A DNA stretch of 9,077 nt, from assembly GCA_955652715.1 (NCBI GenBank), contig CATPBS010000244.1, positions 1 to 9,077 on the forward strand. Reading direction: 5' to 3'. This DNA is from an uncultured Candidatus Udaeobacter sp. GTDB lineage: Bacteria; Verrucomicrobiota; Verrucomicrobiia; Chthoniobacterales; UBA10450. The notes under the pieces are model-generated. The model was not told where the DNA came from, made no database searches, and was given only the letters and a program-made list of their open reading frames with translations. Numbering within the stretch: the first letter of the stretch is position 1; each line of letters begins with the position of its first letter. A program made the position numbers and the translations under genes. Positions 1-4,979 of the stretch are shown piece after piece.

Positions 1-257
1 AAAACAAACTGGATGCGGCTTCAGCAAACGCGTGGCTGGATTGGTGGAAACGGATCAACACTGTTCTCGATCTCGAAATGGAGGCCGAAATCGTAGTTCC
101 ACCGGAAGTAGCGCAACTGGCAAAGGCGCGGCAGAACGCAAGGCGCGAAAAAAATTGGAAACGAAGCGACGAACTGCGCGAGCAAATTTCCGCACTCGGC
201 TGGGAAGTGCGTGACACGAAGGACGGACAAAAACTCACGCGGCGTGGAGCGTCGTGA
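1..257 (+). CDS. cysS: Cysteinyl-tRNA synthetase, C-terminal end (partial)
   Basis: Only the last 84 codons are in the window; the frame is open from base 3 and ends at TGA 255-257. The visible part matches the C-terminal helical region of CysS. An LDAASANAWLDWW stretch leads into a helix containing VLDLE, followed by the family's terminal pattern of a charged helix (ARREKNWKRSDELREQI) and the short strand SALGWEVRDTKDGQKLTRR. In other CysS proteins this corresponds to the (A/S)DxIRDxLxxxGxxxxDTxxGxxW region. The enzyme charges tRNA-Cys in the cytoplasm. The catalytic Rossmann domain with HIGH and KMSKS and its zinc ligands lies upstream of the window and cannot be checked. The assignment rests on one terminal segment, so it is good but not certain. 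Confidence 0.82.
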   Translation, partial: NKLDAASANAWLDWWKRINTVLDLEMEAEIVVPPEVAQLAKARQNARREKNWKRSDELREQISALGWEVRDTKDGQKLTRRGAS

Positions 258-258
258 T

Positions 259-350
259 CTGGGCAGCGCACGCGTCCCGCGTGTTGGGGATGGTGTCGCG
301 CGATCGCCCACTCTTGTTGTCAGCTCCTGAGACGCGCGTGTTACCCGCAG
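259..350. repeat. Candidate intergenic repeat with imperfect inverted ends
   Basis: It begins two bases after the cysS stop codon and fills most of the gap to the next gene. The left end (259-276, CTGGGCAGCGCACGCGTC) and the reverse complement of the right end (331-350, CTGCGGGTAACACGCGCGTC) align with a few gaps and mismatches, which suggests terminal inverted repeats. Just inside the left end is a 6-bp hairpin: CACGCG at 269-274 and CGCGTG at 278-283, with a 3-base loop. No protein-coding potential is evident. Its repeat nature is inferred from structure only, because there is no second copy in this window. It could alternatively be a structured 3' UTR of cysS or a weak factor-independent terminator, although no T-tract follows. 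Confidence 0.4.
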
Positions 351-399
351 AAAAATGCGCTCGCAACTCGGGGGCGTTTCGTCATCTTGAACAGTGAAA

Positions 400-1080
400 A
401 TGTTTGCGCCTGCCGATTATCTTAACCTCGAACACACGGCGCATCCGAAGTTGTTCGAGAACCAGAATTACGTTTGGGACGCGCTGAAACAAATTGCTAG
501 TTATCTGCAATTCCGCCTTAAGCCCGCAATTTTAGGCGAACTAATGGGCAAGCCGTTCATCAGTAATCATGTTTTTGTTGGCAGAGGAACGATTGTCGAG
601 CAAGGCGCCATGTTGAAAGGGCCGGCGTGGATCGGCGAAAATTGCCACGTCCGCAGCGGCTGTTACGTGCGCGAGAACGTGATCGCCGGCAACGGCGTCG
701 TCATGGGAAACTCGTGCGAATTCAAGAATTGCATTCTCTTCGATGAAGTGCAGGTGCCGCACTTCAACTATGTCGGCGATTCCATTCTTGGTCATCACGC
801 TCATCTCGGCGCAGGCGTGATTCTCTCAAACGTGAAACTGGATCACGGCGAAATCGCGGTCGTGACACCCGATGGCCACATTCCCACGGGCCTCAGAAAA
901 TTCGGAGCAATCGTTGGCGATAGAACAGAGATCGGCTGCAACGCAGTGATCAACCCCGGTTCAGTTATCGGTCGCGATTGCATGATTTATCCCAGCGTAA
1001 ACTTTCGGGGGGTTCTCGCCCACGGCAGCGTGGTTAAGCTGCGGCAAGAACTGCAGGTTGTTGAACAACGCCACAATTAA
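400..1080 (+). CDS. Left-handed beta-helix (hexapeptide) protein, GlmU acetyltransferase-domain-like
   Basis: A 226-residue protein made largely of hexapeptide-repeat turns from about residue 58 to 212. It looks like a stand-alone C-terminal domain of GlmU-type sugar-1-phosphate nucleotidylyltransferase/acetyltransferases. The stretch GNSCEFKN (103-110), PHFNYVGDS (120-128) and LGAGVILSN (136-144) parallels GlmU's GNFVEVK, GHLxYxGD and IGAGTxxCN. The equivalents of the catalytic His (His121), Tyr124, Lys109 and Asn144 are therefore present, which supports an acetyl-CoA-dependent amino-sugar acetyltransferase. A helical N-terminal leader (1-55, starting MFAPADYLNLEH) precedes the helix. No uridylyltransferase domain is attached, so it cannot be a complete GlmU. 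The start is ambiguous between GTG 394 and ATG 400, with no clear ribosome site; ATG was chosen. The exact substrate is unknown. Cytoplasmic, no signal peptide. Confidence 0.8.
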   Translation: MFAPADYLNLEHTAHPKLFENQNYVWDALKQIASYLQFRLKPAILGELMGKPFISNHVFVGRGTIVEQGAMLKGPAWIGENCHVRSGCYVRENVIAGNGVVMGNSCEFKNCILFDEVQVPHFNYVGDSILGHHAHLGAGVILSNVKLDHGEIAVVTPDGHIPTGLRKFGAIVGDRTEIGCNAVINPGSVIGRDCMIYPSVNFRGVLAHGSVVKLRQELQVVEQRHN

Positions 1081-1119
1081 CCAGAGACACGCAACAGACA
1101 GCCGCGATTACTAATCGAG

Positions 1120-1320
1120 ATGAATGCAAACGACGCCTCAATGGGCGCGTTGGCTATTGCAGGGGGCATCTTCCTTCTAGCCCGGTATCACGCTTACCCC
1201 GAGAGGTTCTCACGAAAGGTTCGTCCTTCGACAATTAGATGGTTGGGCGTTGGTCTTATCATCGGCGGATTTTTGCTGGCCTTCTGGGATCTGCTCGCTA
1301 AAGCGCTTCCTCAACTGTAG
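1120..1320 (+). CDS. Small two-helix membrane protein, function unknown
   Basis: A 66-residue ORF starting at ATG 1120, 39 bases after the preceding gene on the same strand. Two hydrophobic segments are visible, at about residues 9-22 (ALAIAGGIFLLA) and 41-58 (WLGVGLIIGGFLLAFW). They are separated by a basic loop (HAYPERFSRKVRPSTIR), which suggests a helical hairpin in the inner membrane with the loop in the cytoplasm. No known motif is recognised. The clean membrane topology, sensible start and position behind a real gene favour a genuine small gene. The ribosome site is weak (CGAG just before the ATG) and no homology could be tested, so it could be a chance ORF. Confidence 0.5.
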   Translation: MNANDASMGALAIAGGIFLLARYHAYPERFSRKVRPSTIRWLGVGLIIGGFLLAFWDLLAKALPQL

Positions 1321-1397
1321 GTCATGCTGGCTTTCGGAGGCTAGGAAGTAGGAAGGAGGCAGGTAGCCGAAAACATTACGAGCAGGACCATCGACCG

Positions 1398-1482
1398 CGG
1401 ATGGGGGGGGATTCGAACCCCCGGTGCCTTTCGGCACACACGCTTTCCAGGCGTGCACAATAGACCGCTCTGTCACCCATCC
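1398..1482 (-). tRNA. tRNA-Ser (anticodon GGA)
   Basis: A complete class II cloverleaf reads on the minus strand. The acceptor arm is GGATGGG (1482-1476) paired with CCCATCC (1405-1399), with a G discriminator at 1398. The anticodon stem is CACGC/GCGTG with loop CTGGAAA, giving anticodon GGA at 1448-1446. A long variable arm (GTGCC, GAAA loop, GGCAC) is typical of tRNA-Ser. The T arm is GGGGG/CCCCC around TTCGAAT. The GGA anticodon reads UCC and UCU codons. The 3' CCA is not encoded, since GCGG follows the acceptor stem, so it must be added by the CCA-adding enzyme. Confidence 0.96.
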
Positions 1483-1512
1483 GTTTTGATTAAGAGTGTA
1501 CTAGCGAGTTTG

Positions 1513-1566
1513 CTGTAGGGGAAGCTGGGCAGCTTCCCATCGGGACGCTAACAGCGGCACCTACAG
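1513..1566. repeat. Two-hairpin palindromic element A (CTGTAGG/CCTACAG ends)
   Basis: A 54-bp element between the tRNA-Ser gene and the 3' end of hemQ. Perfect 7-bp terminal inverted repeats, CTGTAGG (1513-1519) and CCTACAG (1560-1566), enclose two hairpins. The first has 9-bp arms, GGGAAGCTG (1519-1527) and CAGCTTCCC (1530-1538), with a GG loop. The second is shorter, with CGCT and AGCG around a 3-base loop at about 1547-1557. It ends 12 bases past the hemQ stop codon and could also act as a 3' stem that stabilises or ends the hemQ transcript, though no T-tract follows. It shares end sequence and architecture with the elements at 2464-2529 and 6590-6644. Confidence 0.7.
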
Positions 1567-1578
1567 TTGTTGTTCGGA

Positions 1579-2394
1579 TCACAGCTGCAGCCGCCGGAAC
1601 AATTCGTCGAGCGGCAATTGGATGCCGATGTAAAATTCGCCGAAGTCCGCGTACTCGGCGCTGACCGGATCGAACCGCATTTTGTAAATGATGGCTTTGA
1701 TCTGAAATGTGTCGCGCGCAAACAGTGTCACGCCCCATTCCGCATCGTCGAGGCCTGTCGAACCGGTGATGAGCTGTTTCACTTTGCCGGCGAATTCGCG
1801 GCCTACACTGGCGTGTCCTTTCATCAACTTGCGGCGCTCATCATACGGAAGCGCATACCAATTCCGCTGCTCACCGCGACGTTTGCTCATGTTATAGAAA
1901 CAAACCAGCGGCCAATCGGGCAGCGTTGGATAAACGCGTTCCTGCCGGTAATGCCTTATTCGTTCGCGAAATGTCGTCAGGGCTTCATCGAGTTTTACAG
2001 GATCGTTGCGGACACTCAGCTCGAGCGTTTGCGCGTATTCTTCCTCAGTCGTGATGTATTCGCTTTCCTCGGTCAGCGACAAATAACTGTAAACCGGCGT
2101 CAGCACGTCGGCGCCTAACGAGAGCGAAAGTCGCTTCTCAATCTTGTTGGCATTGTGCAGATCTGGCGTGATCAACATGAATCCGAGGTCGGCTTTGGGT
2201 GTCACCACGCTCAGCGTGAGCAATTGCGTCGATTCCATCGCGCGCACTTCCTGCACAAGCGACGACAGATTCGTCTTGGCTGCGTTCTGTTCTTCCCGGC
2301 TGAGCAACTGCCATTGACCGTACTCAATCCGGTAAAACAGATGCAGACAATGCCAGCCTTCCTCCGGAACAAGCGCAAAGTTTTTATCGGTCAT
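1579..2394 (-). CDS. hemQ: Coproheme decarboxylase HemQ (chlorite dismutase family)
   Basis: A 271-residue protein of the chlorite dismutase-like fold. HemQ oxidatively decarboxylates coproheme to heme b, the last step of the coproporphyrin-dependent heme pathway, in the cytoplasm. The family core is clear: YNMSKRRGEQRNWYALP (167-183), MKGHASVGREFAG (191-203), KQLITGSTGLDDAEWGV (206-222) and IYKMRFDPVSAEYADFG (236-252). Known Listeria HemQ positions map with a constant offset of 20. Catalytic Tyr147 is Tyr167, Met149 is Met169, proximal His174 is His194, Gln187 is Gln207 and Arg133 is Arg153, which supports an active heme enzyme rather than a degenerate relative. The usual YPM reads YNM here. 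The start is ATG 2394, with no strong ribosome site. It lies downstream of the rhomboid-like gene on the same strand and is bracketed by two palindromic elements. No other heme genes are in view. Confidence 0.93.
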   Translation of the reverse strand: MTDKNFALVPEEGWHCLHLFYRIEYGQWQLLSREEQNAAKTNLSSLVQEVRAMESTQLLTLSVVTPKADLGFMLITPDLHNANKIEKRLSLSLGADVLTPVYSYLSLTEESEYITTEEEYAQTLELSVRNDPVKLDEALTTFRERIRHYRQERVYPTLPDWPLVCFYNMSKRRGEQRNWYALPYDERRKLMKGHASVGREFAGKVKQLITGSTGLDDAEWGVTLFARDTFQIKAIIYKMRFDPVSAEYADFGEFYIGIQLPLDELFRRLQL

Positions 2395-2463
2395 CGCTCT
2401 AGTTTCGGACGTGAAAATTTCCGGTCAAGAAGGTGAGCGCGACTGACGTCAATCGCTCGGGCG

Positions 2464-2529
2464 GTTGTAGCGGCGTTTGTGTCAAACGCCGACCTGCCGG
2501 GCGCTCGCCGCGGCGAGCGCCTCTACAAC
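2464..2529. repeat. Two-hairpin palindromic element B (GTTGTAG/CTACAAC ends)
   Basis: A 66-bp element between the rhomboid-like gene (stop codon at 2537-2535) and the hemQ start (2394). Perfect 7-bp terminal inverted repeats, GTTGTAG (2464-2470) and CTACAAC (2523-2529), enclose two strong hairpins. The first has 9-bp arms, CGGCGTTTG (2471-2479) and CAAACGCCG (2483-2491). The second is an uninterrupted palindrome with 11-bp arms, GGCGCTCGCCG (2500-2510) and CGGCGAGCGCC (2511-2521). It begins five bases after the upstream gene's stop codon and so sits in the leader of hemQ if the two are cotranscribed. A stem this strong could attenuate or process that transcript (inference). Confidence 0.8.
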
Positions 2530-2534
2530 AAAAT

Positions 2535-3314
2535 CTAGGATCCCGGCGTTTGCGCTTTTGGCAAGTGTGCCATGCAGTATTCTTCGCCGTCGCGTGCGAC
2601 GCGAAAATCCAGGTTCGGATCGCTCAATTCTGTTGCGCCGCAGACCGCACAGCGATGCAGTGCGTTATCGGCGTTGCGTGACTGCTCTTCAAAACGTCTG
2701 CGACGTGTTGAAACTTCATGGCGATGCCGCGCGCGATGAATAATCTCCGGACCGAAGAACGTGAAATAATTCGCGAACGCGGCGATAAGCGCAGCGCGAT
2801 ACGAATTCGAGTTCAGGACAAATCCAACCAGCAAAAAAGCCGCGAAAACCCAGGCGAGCCATTTGATTTTAACCGGTAAAATGAACAACACATAAATGAT
2901 TTCGTCGGGGTAGAATCGCGCAAAGGCGAAGAACAACGATGCGATCAGCATGCCGTTTGAAAAATTGCTGCCGAAGAAAAAGGCGGCGACCGTTGTGCCG
3001 ATCATCCCCACGAAGAAATAAAGTGTAAGCCGGAAGGGGCCCCACGCGCGTTCGAGACCTTCGCCGATGAACCAGAGAAACCAGAGGGCCAGCACAATCC
3101 AAAGGCTGAGCGTTTGCGGAACAAAAATATAAGTGACCAGCCGCCAGATTTCGCCGTGGCGAATGCGTGCCGGATCAAGATCGAGCGCGAAACGGAAATT
3201 GGGATTCAGCCACATCAACGCCCACACGAGCGCGGTGAAGCCAATCACTACTCGGATCAATCCCGGAATGCCAAGAAAACCAAAACGGCGTTCGAGTTTA
3301 TCTAGCAAGGTCAT
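2535..3314 (-). CDS. Rhomboid-fold membrane protein without protease residues, with C-terminal Cys/His motif
   Basis: A 259-residue integral membrane protein from ATG 3314. A GTG-type start as far back as 3425 is open, but the first 37 codons look non-coding and would crowd the divergent gcvT promoter. Hydrophobic segments lie at about 22-37, 62-84, 96-114, 120-132, 140-148, 151-167 and 172-187. EIWRLVTYIF (55-64), the helix FLWFIGEGLERAWG and the following LTLYFFVGMIG match the rhomboid pattern WRLxTxxF...GxxLExxxG. The protease GxSG motif is replaced by GSNFSNGM (115-122), and the catalytic His of the last helix is absent (RAALIAAFANYF). It is therefore probably a pseudoprotease, as in derlins and iRhoms. 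The cytoplasmic tail has CAVC (222-225) and CMAH (247-250), a likely zinc site. It precedes hemQ on the same strand; its role is unknown. Confidence 0.78.
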   Translation of the reverse strand: MTLLDKLERRFGFLGIPGLIRVVIGFTALVWALMWLNPNFRFALDLDPARIRHGEIWRLVTYIFVPQTLSLWIVLALWFLWFIGEGLERAWGPFRLTLYFFVGMIGTTVAAFFFGSNFSNGMLIASLFFAFARFYPDEIIYVLFILPVKIKWLAWVFAAFLLVGFVLNSNSYRAALIAAFANYFTFFGPEIIHRARHRHEVSTRRRRFEEQSRNADNALHRCAVCGATELSDPNLDFRVARDGEEYCMAHLPKAQTPGS

Positions 3315-3430
3315 GGGTTCCGCAGCGTAAGGTTCACGCGTTTGGTTTTCAAGATAGGGGCGGGTCACCGCCTCGCCCGCGGGCAATTGATGGCTGCCGC
3401 GCCGTACCCAGCGAAGGCGGGTCAATCGAC

Positions 3431-3447
3431 GTTACCTGTGCTACGTT
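3431..3447 (+). promoter_or_regulatory. Candidate extended -10 promoter of gcvT
   Basis: GTTACCTGTGCT at 3431-3442 runs into TACGTT (3442-3447), giving a TGn extended -10 element (TG-C-TACGTT). No convincing -35 is present; GGTCAA or GGGTCA at about 3419-3425 is the nearest match. The same 12-base string with one change precedes xseB at 6698-6709. Transcription starting about 7 bases after the -10 would begin at or next to the GTG start codon at 3454, predicting a leaderless or nearly leaderless mRNA. This agrees with the lack of a ribosome binding site. The assignment is inferred from two sites only. Confidence 0.45.
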
Positions 3448-3453
3448 CCGCGC

Positions 3454-4605
3454 GTGACTGAGAGCGCGCCGAGAAAGACACCGCTTTACGATGAGCACGT
3501 GCGGCTGGGCGCGAAAATGGTTCCCTTCGCCGGATGGCTCATGCCGGTGCAATACACCAGCATCGTCGAGGAACATCAAGCCGTGCGAAACAACGTCGGC
3601 ATCTTCGATATTTCGCACATGGGCCAATTTGTTGTCGATGGAGCAGGCGCGCGCGAGTGGCTCAACACGATGCTCACAAACAACATCGACAAACTCGATA
3701 CCAGAATGGGCCAATACACGTTCCTCCTTAATGAGCGTGGCGGCATCATCGATGACTTGATCGCGTACCGTATCGAGGACCAAAAATTCCTGCTGGTTGT
3801 GAACGCGGCACGCACAGATGAGGATTTCGCTTGGCTGCAAAAACACCTCAAGGAAGGGCGATCTCCAGATCGCCCCAGAGGCGGACTGGAGACCGCCGCT
3901 CCTTGTAAACTCAAAAATCGCAGCTCGAATTTTGGCGGGGGCGCTATTCAAGGCCCGCGAATCCCGGAACTCTTTCACAATCTCTTCGGCAAAGCAGTCG
4001 AGATTCCATTGCGAAATCACATTGTCGATCTCACCGTACATGGAATGTCTGTTTCGGTCGCGCGCACTGGTTACACCGGCGAGGACGGGATCGAAGTTTT
4101 CTTTCGCGCGACGGACGCGGTAAAATTTTGGAATGCCGCTCTTGAAAAAGGCAAGCCGTTCAGCATTAAACCGTGCGGGCTTGGCGCGCGCGACACGTTG
4201 CGGCTGGAGATGTGTTATCCACTTAACGGTTCCGATCTGTCGCCCGAACGTAATCCGCTTGAAGCCGGACTCGGATTCTTTGTTGATTTGACGAAACCAA
4301 ACTTTATCGGCCGCGACGTCTTGTTGAAGACAAAAGAAAACGGCCCGCGCGAAAGGCTTCTCCCGTTCCGAATGAAAGAGAAAGGACCGCCGCCGCGACC
4401 GCACTATGCGGTTTTTCAGAATGGCGAGCACATTGGCGAAGTGACCAGCGGCACGCTTTCTCCGAGCTTGAGTTGGGGTGTTGGGATGGCGTATGTCTCG
4501 GCGGCACACGCGAAGATGGGTGCAGAGATCGACATTGAGATTCGCGGCCAGAAATTTCCAGCTACCATAGAAAAGAAGCCGCTCTACAGAAAACCAGCAT
4601 TATGA
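3454..4605 (+). CDS. gcvT: Aminomethyltransferase, glycine cleavage system T protein, with palindromic-element insertion
   Basis: GcvT takes the aminomethyl group from lipoylated GcvH, releases ammonia and forms 5,10-methylene-tetrahydrofolate in the cytoplasm. The 383-residue sequence has all the family landmarks: TPLYDEHVRLGAKMVPFAGW (9-28), FDISHMG (51-57), GGIIDDLI with the catalytic Asp region (96-103), LLVVNAA (113-119), RTGYTGEDGIE (204-214), KPCGLGARDTLRLE (239-252) and GEVTSGTLSPSLS (328-340). Residues 133-151, between HL and KLKNRSSNFG, are encoded by a 57-bp palindromic element (separate entry). Removing it leaves 364 residues, the usual family length. The start is GTG 3454; ATG codons further in would remove conserved residues. 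The stop overlaps the gcvH start (ATGA 4602-4605), indicating translational coupling. gcvP must be elsewhere. The intact frame and motifs suggest the protein is functional. Confidence 0.96.
   Translation: MTESAPRKTPLYDEHVRLGAKMVPFAGWLMPVQYTSIVEEHQAVRNNVGIFDISHMGQFVVDGAGAREWLNTMLTNNIDKLDTRMGQYTFLLNERGGIIDDLIAYRIEDQKFLLVVNAARTDEDFAWLQKHLKEGRSPDRPRGGLETAAPCKLKNRSSNFGGGAIQGPRIPELFHNLFGKAVEIPLRNHIVDLTVHGMSVSVARTGYTGEDGIEVFFRATDAVKFWNAALEKGKPFSIKPCGLGARDTLRLEMCYPLNGSDLSPERNPLEAGLGFFVDLTKPNFIGRDVLLKTKENGPRERLLPFRMKEKGPPPRPHYAVFQNGEHIGEVTSGTLSPSLSWGVGMAYVSAAHAKMGAEIDIEIRGQKFPATIEKKPLYRKPAL
3849..3905. repeat. In-frame two-hairpin palindromic element inside gcvT
   Basis: A 57-bp element within the gcvT reading frame. 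Its terminal inverted repeats are CAAGGA (3849-3854) and TCCTTG (3900-3905). The first hairpin has 9-bp arms, GGGCGATCT (3856-3864) and AGATCGCCC (3867-3875). The second has GGCGG (3880-3884) and CCGCC (3893-3897), with CT/AG pairing inside. The two hairpin cores carry CTCCAG and CTGGAG, that is, the same core in opposite orientations, as in REPIN-type doublets. Its length is a multiple of three and it contains no stop in the gcvT frame. It encodes about residues 133-151 of GcvT (KEGRSPDRPRGGLETAAPC), which have no counterpart in the family at this position. It resembles the intergenic elements here in architecture but has different ends. Confidence 0.8.
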
Positions 4606-4979
4606 ATGTCCCAGACGATCTGCTTTACACCGAGACACACGAATGGATTAAACGCGAAGGCGAGAATGTCCGCGTCGGCATTACCGATCACGCACAGTCA
4701 GAATTGACCGATGTGGTTTATGTCGAGCTGCCGAAGATGGATCGGCAGGCGAACGCGAAAGAAGCGATTGCAGTGGTCGAATCAGTGAAAGCTGCGAGCG
4801 ATATTTATGCGCCTGTAAAAGGAACAGTCGTTGAAGTAAATAAGGCCCTCGAAGCCGATCCAGGCCTGATCAACCGCGAACCCTACGGCCAGGGCTGGAT
4901 TTTCGTTCTCAAGATCGACAACGCGGACGATCTCAAACAATTGAAAGAGGCAGCTGCGTACCGAAAACAGATCGGTTAG
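4602..4979 (+). CDS. gcvH: Glycine cleavage system H protein
   Basis: A 125-residue lipoyl carrier protein that shuttles the aminomethyl intermediate between the P, T and L proteins of glycine cleavage. The N-terminal YTETHEWIK (9-17), VGITDHAQSELTDVVYVELP (25-44) and the lipoylation loop VVESVKAASDIYAP (58-71), with the lipoyl-accepting lysine at position 63, are all typical. So are VNKALEADPGLIN (79-91) and the GWIF strand. Length is normal. The ATG overlaps the gcvT stop by four bases, so the two are cotranscribed and probably translationally coupled. The TAG stop (4977-4979) overlaps the TAA stop (4978-4976) of the convergent membrane-protein gene, leaving no room for an intergenic terminator. 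Confidence 0.97.
   Translation: MNVPDDLLYTETHEWIKREGENVRVGITDHAQSELTDVVYVELPKMDRQANAKEAIAVVESVKAASDIYAPVKGTVVEVNKALEADPGLINREPYGQGWIFVLKIDNADDLKQLKEAAAYRKQIG

Noticed and set aside
1321..1397. Terminator or small gene downstream of the tRNA
   Set aside because: Only a 5-bp TTCGG/CCGAA pairing was found, with no T-tract and no coding signal.
1567..2118. A 183-codon frame antisense to hemQ
   Set aside because: A mirror of the hemQ codons; hemQ carries unmistakable family motifs on the other strand.
3359..3424. 9-bp direct repeat GGCGGGTCA at 3359-3367 and 3416-3424 as a target-site duplication or operator pair
   Set aside because: GC-rich short repeats are expected by chance here; the 48 bases between show no element structure, and no regulator is known.
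3315..3453. Glycine riboswitch upstream of gcvT
   Set aside because: Glycine cleavage operons often have one, but the gap is only 139 bases, no paired aptamer core motifs are visible, and the promoter candidate lies next to the start codon.
3849..3910. gcvT as a pseudogene disrupted by an insertion
   Set aside because: The frame is intact on both sides, no stop is introduced, all conserved motifs remain, and the overlap with gcvH is preserved.
3349..4509. A 386-codon open frame antisense to gcvT
   Set aside because: It covers most of gcvT on the opposite strand, is full of Arg/Ser-rich low-complexity sequence with no family motifs, and its length follows from the codon composition of gcvT.
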